From Alphaproteobacteria bacterium (lineage in GTDB: Bacteria > Pseudomonadota > Alphaproteobacteria > Geminicoccales > Geminicoccaceae), in the NCBI GenBank assembly GCA_030431615.1, contig JAUIID010000005.1:1-58216 (forward strand): a DNA stretch of 58,216 nucleotides, given 5' to 3'. A program made the translations under genes and the position numbers. This document shows positions 51,201 through 58,216 of the stretch, piece by piece. The number at the start of each line of letters is the position of its first letter. The stretch's first letter is position 1. The notes under the pieces were generated by a model that was not told where the DNA came from, ran no database searches, and was given only the letters and a program-made list of their open reading frames with translations.

Positions 51201-53075
51201 GCGCAGGCCGTTGACGCGACCCGCGTCGTGATCGACAGCCGGCCGATCGCGGTGGCCGGCGGCAATCACGACGTCTGCTCCGGCGAGAGCATCCTCTTCG
51301 ACGGCAGCGCCTCCGCCGACCCGGATGGCGGCCTCCTGCGCTACGAGTGGGACTTCGGCGACGGGACCAGGGCGAACCTCGTCAATCCGGCCAAGACCTA
51401 CGAGCTGCCCGGCGTCTATCCCGTGACGCTCACGGTCAGGGACGAGAGCGGCAACGCCTCCGCCGTGCACAGCGACCGGGTGGTCGCCGTGATCCGCGAG
51501 GCGCCGATCGCGGTGGCCGGCCCGCCCATCCGGGCCTGCACCAACCAGACCATCCGCTTCGACGGCTCGCATTCGACCGACGCCGACGGTGCGGTCAACC
51601 TCTTCTCCTGGAACTTCGGCGACGGGTCGACCGGCGGTGGCGAGAAGCCGACCCACCTCTACGACCGGCCGGGCGAGTATCGCGTCATCCTGACCATTAC
51701 CGGCGACAGCCAGGGAAGCTGCAACCCGCTCGATACCGACGAGACGATGGTGACCGTCATCGAGGCGCCACGCGTCTCGATCGACGGCCCGGCCCGGGTT
51801 GCCACCGGCGTCCCGGTCACCTGGCGGGCCGTTGCGTCGAGCGTGGCCGGCGCCGGCGAGGCAGAATTCGAGTGGCAGCTGGCCGGCGAGCCGGCCGCCA
51901 TTGGCCCGAGCGTCACGCACAGCTTCGCCGAGCCCGGCGTCTACGAGATCGCCCTGACCGCCCGGCTCGGCGGCGGCGAAGGCGATTGCGGGGCCATCGC
52001 CACGCGACTCAAGGTCGTGGCCAACGCGCCGCCGGTGGCCGATGCGGGTGGTGCCCGCGTCGTCGCCCTGGGCGACGTGCTCCCGGTCGATGCGTCGGCC
52101 TCGAGCGACCCCGACGGGGCGATCACCCGCTACGAATGGGATTTCGGCGACGGCTCGTCGGCGAAGGGCGTCCAGGCCCGCCATCTCTACGCCGAGCCCG
52201 GCACCTATACCCTGGCCCTCACGGTCACCGACGACGCCGGGGTGGCGAACAGCACCACGACGCAGACCGAGGAGGTGACGGTCAACCCGACGGCCAGCGC
52301 CGGCCTCGAGGCACCCTGGCCGCTCTGTCCGGGCGACAGCCACGCATGGGTCGCCCAGGCGTCGAACGGCGTCGGCGCCAGCTGGCGCTTCGGCGATGGC
52401 ACCGAGGTCGCGGGTACGAAGGTCGAGCACGCCTTTGCCCGGCCGGGCCTCTACCCCGTGGCGGTGACCCTCGACGACGGTCTTGGCCTCGCCAACAGCG
52501 TGCGCACCGAGACCGTCTTCGTCCGCGTCAACCGGGCACCCGAAGCCGTGGCCGGCCCCGACCGGCTGGCCTGCCCGGGCGACGTGCTCGTCTTCGACGC
52601 CGACGAGTCCGTCGACCATGACGGCAAGCTCGACACCTTCACCTGGCAGTTCGACGACGGCGTGGTGCTGAAGGGCTCCACCGTCGAGCGCAGCTTCGAC
52701 GCACCCGGCCTCTATGCGGCCGAGCTGACCGTCACCGACGAGACCGGGGCCAGCTGCGGCATCGGCACCGACCGGGCCATGGTGCGCATCGATGCGCCGC
52801 CTCTGATCGATGCCGGCCCGGCGATGGAGGGCCCGGTGGGTGCCGTGCACGACATCTTCCTCTTCGACGCCAGTGCGGCGCGCGATCCGGACGGCGACGG
52901 CGTGCAGATCGTCTGGGACCTCGGCGACGGCACGCGCCGCACGGGCGCCGTGGTCAAGCATCGCTACACGAAGCCCGGGGACTACACGGTGACCGTCGAG
53001 GCCAGCGACACGAGCGGCCTCGCCTGCGGCGTGGCGACGGACACGACCACGGTCAGAGCGCGTGCCCGCGACTGA
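48216..53075 (+). CDS. Giant exported PKD-repeat protein (1619 aa)
   Basis: A 1619-residue protein with a signal peptide (GLAIAALGMALASGLPDSRAAAQ). Residues about 27-310 form a unique beta-rich N-terminal domain (NVVYGPVAHTREGDLDHQENLFISV...). From residue about 315 to the end there are some 15 PKD domains of 85-90 residues, each with a form of the W-x-FGDG core (for example YEWDFGDGSSAKG) and an AEPGTYTLALTVTDDAG-like end. Repeat 11 has lost the FGDG core (FEWQLAGEPAAIG). There is no membrane anchor or sorting signal at the C-terminus. ATG 48216 follows GAAGGGGGCGG. The stop overlaps the cyclase start by 14 bases. PKD arrays mediate surface adhesion or binding; the ligand is unknown. Confidence 0.88.
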   Translation: MMTRWQRNGLAIAALGMALASGLPDSRAAAQTVPLNVVYGPVAHTREGDLDHQENLFISVPADLEGHLFLRLFDPEANGLHDTAYGSFGNSTVLFRLLGGEGAYTGVAFPAPVADGASADPEAGLPLPEEAGVVIAEQRFGAEAATDDRWVTLTPFQASQGEIQDGRAYFRLDVIGETGDDGNVFTFEVSLAPDASEPPDDVRLFAFRPTLRWPGTREVVELRFSAPAGEPATLQNFDGAAASVELVSTFATLPLPASGQDAWASGDFIVPEGDTAIELKGGTETPNDVTFALFDAAGEPLPFELQPQLRQPVQRPDAVGVATPLADCRAVAFDASGSSGDRPLHTRWLFGDGQESTESVVVHRYGTPGRYEAELRLQGSAEGVGAGSSIRVPVHVRDRPTAVAGEAVVAAPGDAILFDGSASLPSDRPISSFLWSFGDGSQASGAEARKTYDTPGLYRSVLRVADDANHPCNFGTAQRLVTINFQPTAEAGEARSAAVGEVIRLDGSASYDVDGQIAGWHWAFGDGGNASTEAAEHAFQAPGVYEVRLTVVDDAGVGNSAASDTVRITVNAPPVPVSTQPARPIAVGEIARFDATQSTDPDGEILGYEWAFGDGASAEGAVVEYAYGAPGIYEVRLAARDNSATRSDTAETAFSVIVSAAPVADAGPDQLVTSSEVVFDGGGSSDADGTITSYEWTFGDGATGTGRVVRHAYVEPGAYEVALTVRDDSGAPLNVHRDTAMVRVNQAPIADAGPDLVAAPGQDLTFDGRGSLDPDGVIDTYAWRFGDGNEGKGAQMRHAFAAPGHYRVELKVRDDSGQEAAFDVDEALVTINAAPVANAGPDVRIAPGTELRLSSAASFDPDGSIKVWRWDFDDLETPVFERSPGRVFEEPGIYTAQLTVSDGSGTLNASSSDEMLIHVNHAPVAEAGAEIRTDQFIVTLDGSGSVDADGDTLVFTWDPGDGSPALTGRTVTHAYPRGGVFPVTLTVDDGTGLGNAQAVDATRVVIDSRPIAVAGGNHDVCSGESILFDGSASADPDGGLLRYEWDFGDGTRANLVNPAKTYELPGVYPVTLTVRDESGNASAVHSDRVVAVIREAPIAVAGPPIRACTNQTIRFDGSHSTDADGAVNLFSWNFGDGSTGGGEKPTHLYDRPGEYRVILTITGDSQGSCNPLDTDETMVTVIEAPRVSIDGPARVATGVPVTWRAVASSVAGAGEAEFEWQLAGEPAAIGPSVTHSFAEPGVYEIALTARLGGGEGDCGAIATRLKVVANAPPVADAGGARVVALGDVLPVDASASSDPDGAITRYEWDFGDGSSAKGVQARHLYAEPGTYTLALTVTDDAGVANSTTTQTEEVTVNPTASAGLEAPWPLCPGDSHAWVAQASNGVGASWRFGDGTEVAGTKVEHAFARPGLYPVAVTLDDGLGLANSVRTETVFVRVNRAPEAVAGPDRLACPGDVLVFDADESVDHDGKLDTFTWQFDDGVVLKGSTVERSFDAPGLYAAELTVTDETGASCGIGTDRAMVRIDAPPLIDAGPAMEGPVGAVHDIFLFDASAARDPDGDGVQIVWDLGDGTRRTGAVVKHRYTKPGDYTVTVEASDTSGLACGVATDTTTVRARARD
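49158..53060 (+). repeat. Array of about 15 tandem PKD-domain repeats
   Basis: Each unit is about 255-270 bp and encodes one PKD fold. Units begin with forms of APxADAGP and carry FDGSxSxDxDG, WxFGDG and PGxYxVxLTVxDDxG. Sequence divergence between units is high, so the array is old rather than recently amplified. Confidence 0.9.
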
Positions 53076-54873
53076 CGGCGCCACAGACGGTATCGCGCGA
53101 CCGAAGAAGCGCCTGCGCTTCCCGCTGCGCGGCAAGGTCTTCCTGTTCGCCGTGCTGATCGCCATCACGCCCCTCGTGCTGGTCGGCCAGAACCTCGTCC
53201 GCATCACCCAGGACGAGCTCAAGAGTGCCGCCAACGAGCAGCTGGCGGACGCCGCGGACCAGCTCCGCGAAAGCCTCGACGACAGCTACCAGGGCAACTG
53301 GCTGACACCCCTGCTGCTGATCCGCAACGGCATCGACAGCGAGAAGCTGGCCGTGCCCGAAAAAGTCTCGCTCATGACCCTCGGCCTCGCCAACATTCCG
53401 GGCGTCGTGGCGCTGCAGCTGACGGTCGGCCAGTCGGCGCTGCCCATCCTGGTCACCGACGAGACCTATTCCGCGCGCCTGAAGGCGGCCGGACTCGATG
53501 CGGTGGCCCTCCTGCGCACGCCGCTCGCCGCGATCGAGGCCGTGCGCGAGACCGGGGATTACGGCATCCCGACGATCACCACCATCGCCGAGACCGGCGA
53601 CTGGCTGGCGACGCTGGCCCTGCCGCTCGCCTCCGAGTTCGCCGGGCAGAAGCTGACGCTGAGTGCCAGGATCGACCTCGATTCGCTGGCGGCGGTGATC
53701 CAGGGCCACCCCTTCGCCCGGCGCGGCGAGATCACGGTGATCGACGCCGCCGGCCGGACCGTCCTCGAGGGCGAGCCCCGCGATCTCGGCGATCGGGCCA
53801 TCGTTGCATCGGCGCTGCGCCTGATCGAGGGCAATGCCCGGGCCGCCTCGGTCGAATCCTATGAGCGGACGGACGGCACGCCCATGCTCGGCGCCTACGC
53901 CTTTCCGAGCACCCTGCCCTGGGTCGTGATCACCGAGCTCGACGAGCGCAACGCCTATGCGGTGGTCGGGCAGATGACGCGCAACCTGGCCCTCTGGATC
54001 CTCGCCGGTTTCTGCGCCGCGGCCCTGGCGGCCGGGTTCTTCGCCCGCCGGCTGACGCGGCCGATCCTGCAGATCGGCGAGGTCGCCAACCGGGTCGGCG
54101 GCGGCGACTTCAAGACGCGCGTCGAGGGGGTCCGCACCAATGACGAGATCGGGGATCTCGCCGAGCGCATGAACACCATGATCCGCGAGCTGGGCGAGCG
54201 GCTGGAGCTCATGAAGTTCGTCTCGCGCGGCACGGTCTCGGCGATCCGGGCGGCGGACTCGTCCGGCATCTCGCGCAGCGGCGAGCGGCGGCCGGCCACC
54301 ATGCTCTTCTCGGACATCCGGGGCTACACGGCCTTCTCGGAATCGGTCGATCCGGAAGTCGTGGTCGAGATGCTCAATTCCTATCTCGACACCCAGACGG
54401 CCATCGTCGAATCGCATGGCGGCGACGTCGACAAGTTCATCGCTGACGAGCTCGTCGCGGTCTTCCAGGGCGAAGGCATGGAGCGGCGGGCCGTTGCCTC
54501 CGCCCTCGCCATCCAGGAGGCCATGGCCGGGCTCCTGCGCGAGCACCCCGAATGGGACCTCCATGTCGGCATCGGCATCAGCGCCGGCGAGGTGGTGATG
54601 GGTGCCATGGGTGCCCGCGAGCGCATGGACTTCACGGTCCTGGGCGACCCGGTCAATCTCGCGTCCCGCCTCTGCGACGCCGCCCCGCCCCGCTCGATCC
54701 TGGTGAGCGAGCCGGTCCGCAATGCCGTGGCGGGCGATCCGGGCCTCGTCCTCGAGCCGCTCGAGCCCATCCGGATCAAGGGCAAGCGCGAGCTCGTGCC
54801 GGTCTTCAAGGCACTGCGCGCCGCCGGCTCGGACACCGGCGAGCCGGCAGCACTCGATCGCCGGGCCTCCTGA
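53062..54873 (+). CDS. Class III adenylate/guanylate cyclase with extracytoplasmic sensor and HAMP
   Basis: A 603-residue membrane cyclase. TM1 is at about 25-46 (VFLFAVLIAITPLVLVGQNL). A 260-residue periplasmic sensor, Cache-like by position, follows. TM2 is at about 308-328 (LALWILAGFCAAALAAGFFA), then HAMP (RRLTRPILQIGEVANRVGGGDFKTRV). The cyclase domain has both metal Asp residues (FSDIRGY, Asp418; FIADELV, Asp462), the purine-site Lys458 and Asp529, and the transition-state pair Asn532/Arg536 (DPVNLASRL), so it should be active. The Lys/Asp pair favours ATP. GTG 53062 overlaps the PKD stop by 14 bases, so the sensor proteins and the cyclase form one unit making cAMP in response to an external cue. 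Confidence 0.92.
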   Translation: MPATDGATDGIARPKKRLRFPLRGKVFLFAVLIAITPLVLVGQNLVRITQDELKSAANEQLADAADQLRESLDDSYQGNWLTPLLLIRNGIDSEKLAVPEKVSLMTLGLANIPGVVALQLTVGQSALPILVTDETYSARLKAAGLDAVALLRTPLAAIEAVRETGDYGIPTITTIAETGDWLATLALPLASEFAGQKLTLSARIDLDSLAAVIQGHPFARRGEITVIDAAGRTVLEGEPRDLGDRAIVASALRLIEGNARAASVESYERTDGTPMLGAYAFPSTLPWVVITELDERNAYAVVGQMTRNLALWILAGFCAAALAAGFFARRLTRPILQIGEVANRVGGGDFKTRVEGVRTNDEIGDLAERMNTMIRELGERLELMKFVSRGTVSAIRAADSSGISRSGERRPATMLFSDIRGYTAFSESVDPEVVVEMLNSYLDTQTAIVESHGGDVDKFIADELVAVFQGEGMERRAVASALAIQEAMAGLLREHPEWDLHVGIGISAGEVVMGAMGARERMDFTVLGDPVNLASRLCDAAPPRSILVSEPVRNAVAGDPGLVLEPLEPIRIKGKRELVPVFKALRAAGSDTGEPAALDRRAS

Positions 54874-54890
54874 TCAGCCCGTCGGCAGTG

Positions 54891-54998
54891 CTAGTCGCGA
54901 TCCTTTTTCTGCGGCATCGGCCGGAGCCAGATCCAGACCAGCACGGCAATGAAGGCGAAGGTCCAGATGTTGAGGAGCGTGTCCACGAGGTTGCTCAA
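54891..54998 (-). CDS. 35-residue membrane protein coupled to the BCCT transporter gene
   Basis: A very short gene: TTG 54998 overlaps the transporter stop (TTGA, 4 bases) and is preceded by GGAGG with 6-base spacing, an excellent ribosome site. The product is a single membrane helix (LLNIWTFAFIAVLVWIWL) with a charged C-terminal tail (RPMPQKKDRD), so the C-terminus is likely cytoplasmic. This resembles small subunits that bind larger membrane proteins, such as KdpF or CcoQ, though no homology is claimed. Likely an accessory or regulator of the BCCT transporter. The cyclase gene ends only 17 bases beyond on the other strand. Confidence 0.7.
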   Translation of the reverse strand: MSNLVDTLLNIWTFAFIAVLVWIWLRPMPQKKDRD

Positions 54999-56596
54999 GA
55001 CGGTCCTCCGGCCCGGTCGGTGCGGATCACCTTGAGGAAGCACACCACCAGCAGCAGGACGATGTAGACGAAGGGCAAGGCGCCGAGAGCGATGATCGAC
55101 TTCACGGCATCGATGCTGCCGGAAAGGATCATCACGAGCCCGAGCCCGCCCAGGATCACGCCCCAGGTCAGCCGCACGCCCTTGCCCGGATCCGGATCGC
55201 CGCCCGACGAGAACATGCCGAGCACGAAGGCGGCGCTGACGACGCTGGTGACGAGGAAGAGGAAGGCTGCCAGCACGACCAGCGCGATCGTGAGCGAGGG
55301 CAGCGGGAAATAGCCGAGGATGAAGAAGCTCACCGCACTCACGTTCGACTGCACGATCTCGAGGATCGGCTCCTCCGTGCGCAGCGCGCCATAGAAGCCG
55401 ACACCGCCAAAGACGCCGAACCAGAGGATCGAGAAGAGCGTCGGCACCAGCACCACGCCGAGGATGAACTCGCGGATGGTACGGCCGCGCGAGATGCGGG
55501 CGATGAAGACGCCGACGAAGGGTGCCCAGGCGAGCCACCAGACCATGTAGGTGAGCGTCCAGGCCTGGAACCAGTTGCCGACCCGCTCATCCATGAAGGT
55601 GAAGGTGCGAAAGCCGTGCGGCAGCACGGCAGTGAAGTACTCGCCGATCGCCTGCACGATCCCGCCCATGAGGAAATAGGTGGGGCCGGCTATCAGGATG
55701 AAGAGCATCAGCGCCGCGGCGATGGCGATGGCGACGTTCGAGAGCAGGGCCATGCCGCGGCCGAGATCGACCAGGAGCGGCGGCAGGTAGGCGAGGCAGA
55801 GGACGACGAAGACGGCGAAGGTCAGGCCGGCGCCGGTGCCCTCGAGACCGAAGAGGGCATCCACGCCTTCCTTGACCTGGAAGACGCCCATGGCGACCGA
55901 GCCGCCGACCCCGATGGCGATCGCATAGATGGCGAGCAGGTTGCTGAGCCAGGCCAGCGCCCGGACCGGCGCACTCGTGCCCAGCACGTCGAGCAGGGGG
56001 GCGCCGACGAGGATCGGGCAGCCGCGGCGGAAGCTGAAATAGGCGATCACCAACCCGGTGAGCCCGTAGATCGCCCAGGCGTGCAGGCCCCAGTGGAAAT
56101 TGGTGAGAAAGAGGGCAAGGTCGGCCGCCCGCCGCTCCCCCTCGATTTCGGTGATCAGGAGATAATGGGTCAGGGGCTCGGCCGTCCCCCAGTAGAGCAG
56201 GCCGACGCCCATGCCGGCGGCAAACAGCATGGTGAGCCAGGAAACGAGGGAGAATTCCGACCGGTCATCGTCGGCGCCGAGCCTGATCCTGCCCCAGGGC
56301 GAGAGGGCGAGGAAGATGCTCACCAGCAGCATGAGGCTCACCGTCAGCATGATGAACCAGGCGCGGCTCGTGAACTGGATGGCGACGAGGGTGGTCGCGA
56401 AGGCGGCAAGGCCGGCCGTGTCGACGAGACCCCAGATCGCGACGGCCCCGGTGAGGCCGAGAGCCGCGATGAGCAGCGGGTTGCGAAAGATCGGCTCCCT
56501 CCCCGGCTGATTCTCCAGAACCGGCGCGGGAATAGCACATGGCCCCTCGATCGAACAGGCAGGGAGGCGCCCGGGGCAGGCTGCGCGGCTTGGCAC
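54995..56596 (-). CDS. BCCT-family betaine/carnitine/choline transporter
   Basis: About 533 residues with twelve membrane helices. The family motifs are clear: GMGVGLLYWGTAEPLTHY (helix with the glycine motif that sets ion coupling) and the betaine-binding helix WTLTYMVWWLAWAPFVGVFIARISRGRTIREF. It imports a trimethylammonium compound such as glycine betaine or choline, with Na+ or H+. The glycine motif reads GMG as in Na+-coupled BetP-like carriers. The start is doubtful: GTG 56596 is the best in-frame start but has a poor ribosome site; an ATG at 56561 with GAGGGG just upstream lies in another frame, so a frameshift near the 5' end cannot be excluded. Divergent from purQ. Confidence 0.88.
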   Translation of the reverse strand: MPSRAACPGRLPACSIEGPCAIPAPVLENQPGREPIFRNPLLIAALGLTGAVAIWGLVDTAGLAAFATTLVAIQFTSRAWFIMLTVSLMLLVSIFLALSPWGRIRLGADDDRSEFSLVSWLTMLFAAGMGVGLLYWGTAEPLTHYLLITEIEGERRAADLALFLTNFHWGLHAWAIYGLTGLVIAYFSFRRGCPILVGAPLLDVLGTSAPVRALAWLSNLLAIYAIAIGVGGSVAMGVFQVKEGVDALFGLEGTGAGLTFAVFVVLCLAYLPPLLVDLGRGMALLSNVAIAIAAALMLFILIAGPTYFLMGGIVQAIGEYFTAVLPHGFRTFTFMDERVGNWFQAWTLTYMVWWLAWAPFVGVFIARISRGRTIREFILGVVLVPTLFSILWFGVFGGVGFYGALRTEEPILEIVQSNVSAVSFFILGYFPLPSLTIALVVLAAFLFLVTSVVSAAFVLGMFSSGGDPDPGKGVRLTWGVILGGLGLVMILSGSIDAVKSIIALGALPFVYIVLLLVVCFLKVIRTDRAGGPS

Positions 56597-56679
56597 CTTG
56601 CGCCGCCCGGCACCGACCGCTAAGCGCAAGGCGCATCCAACAAGCCCCGGCCAAACAAGCCCCGGATCGCCCCCCCGCC

Positions 56680-57338
56680 ATGCGCGCCGCCGTCATCACC
56701 TATCCCGGCTCGAACTGCGATCGCGACCTCGCCGTCGCCTTCGAGCAGATCTTCGAGAAACCGCCAGCCCGAGTCTGGCATGGCGAGAGCGAGCTGCCGC
56801 CCGTGGACATCGTGGGCGTGCCCGGCGGCTTCTCCTATGGCGACTATCTCCGCTGCGGCGCCATCGCCGCGCGCTCGCCGATCATGGCGGCAGTGGTCCG
56901 CCACGCCGAGGCCGGCGGTGCTGTCATCGGCATCTGCAACGGCTTCCAGGTGCTGACCGAGGCCGGGCTCCTGCCCGGGGCCCTGATCCGGAACGCCAGC
57001 CTGCGTTTCGTCTGCCGCCATGTCCGCGTGGCCGTGGCGGCCCGCCGGAACCCCTTCACCGACGGCTATGACGATGCTGCGGTGCTCTCCCTGCCGGTAG
57101 CGCATCACGACGGCAACTACGTCATCGACGAGGCCGGCCGGGCCCGGCTCGAGGAGGAGGACCGGATCGCCTTTCGCTATCTCGACAACCCCAATGGCTC
57201 CACCGCCGACATCGCCGGCGTGCTCTCCGCGAACCGCCGCGTGCTCGGCCTGATGCCGCATCCCGAGCGGGCGATCGGGGCGGAGCTCGGCAGCACCGAC
57301 GGCCGGCCGCTCTTCACCTCGCTCCTGGCGGCCCTGGC

Positions 57339-57342
<4 letters not shown>
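56680..57342 (+). CDS. purQ: Phosphoribosylformylglycinamidine synthase subunit I (PurQ)
   Basis: A 220-residue class I glutamine amidotransferase that supplies ammonia to PurL in step four of purine synthesis. The N-terminus [15 protein letters not shown] is diagnostic. The catalytic triad is Cys86 (GICNGFQVL), His194 and Glu196 (LMPHPERA). [23 protein letters not shown] is the oxyanion region. ATG 56680 is preferred because the conserved N-terminus begins there, although no strong ribosome site is seen. The stop overlaps the purL start (ATGA). purS, commonly upstream of purQ, is not here; a BCCT gene lies upstream on the other strand. Confidence 0.96.

Positions 57343-58216
<874 letters not shown>

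Noticed and set aside
48120-53234. 1704-codon open frame on the minus strand opposite the PKD gene
   Set aside because: A shadow of the high-GC plus-strand gene: its translation is repetitive Arg/Gly/Ala/Val without recognisable domains, while the plus strand gives about 15 PKD domains.

Overview
This is a GC-rich stretch of what is most likely an alphaproteobacterial chromosome. The basis is compositional and contextual: strong G/C third positions, many ATGA or GTGA stop-start overlaps, Dpp-type peptide transport and enolase-superfamily catabolic genes, a ParD remnant, and a purQ-purL pair. A Rhodospirillales or Geminicoccales-like lineage is a guess. No tRNA, rRNA, CRISPR array, integrase or insertion sequence was seen.

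Layout. 1-5.2 kb: a truncated sugar-binding protein gene, small metabolic genes, a TPR protein, and a stress-type cluster (AhpD-like protein, PNPOx-like flavoprotein, TetR regulator) with a clear double operator. 5.7-31.1 kb: a co-directional, almost gapless 19-gene locus for an extracellular contractile injection system (eCIS). It encodes one sheath, one tube, a hub-assembly-chaperone candidate, a proline-rich protein, a Pvc16-like cap, an AAA+ ATPase, two DUF4157 zincin proteins, LysM and VgrG-like hub/spike parts, gp25, two large baseplate proteins, a tail-I protein and a terminal DUF6519/beta-helix protein. 31.1-42.2 kb: two divergent catabolic operons around a perfect 16-bp palindrome. 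The leftward one has a glucarate-dehydratase-like enolase, DppABCDF and two AstE/AspA-type deacylases; the rightward one has a second enolase and a threonine-aldolase-like enzyme. 42.2-45.6 kb: a ParD antitoxin remnant, an epimerase/VKOR membrane fusion, and a minimal LOV photoreceptor. 45.8-54.9 kb: a probable signalling operon of a LysM/FecR exported protein, a protein with about 15 PKD domains, and a class III nucleotide cyclase. 54.9-58.2 kb: a BCCT transporter with a 35-residue membrane protein behind it, then purQ and the start of purL.

The most interesting system is the eCIS. Its two tandem DUF4157 proteins share an almost identical head (about 133 of 153 residues by hand alignment) but have unrelated C-terminal halves. 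One ends in a domain with His/Asp and HxH residues resembling LAS-type peptidases. The other carries a second zincin-like site (HEGVH...GHGDEY) followed by what looks like an outer-membrane beta-barrel ending in Leu-Gly-Phe-Glu-Leu. This looks like a constant head with exchangeable payloads. No long tape-measure gene, second tube gene or PAAR tip is evident, so the particle may be minimal.

All functional calls come from reading translations and motifs by eye; no database search was possible.
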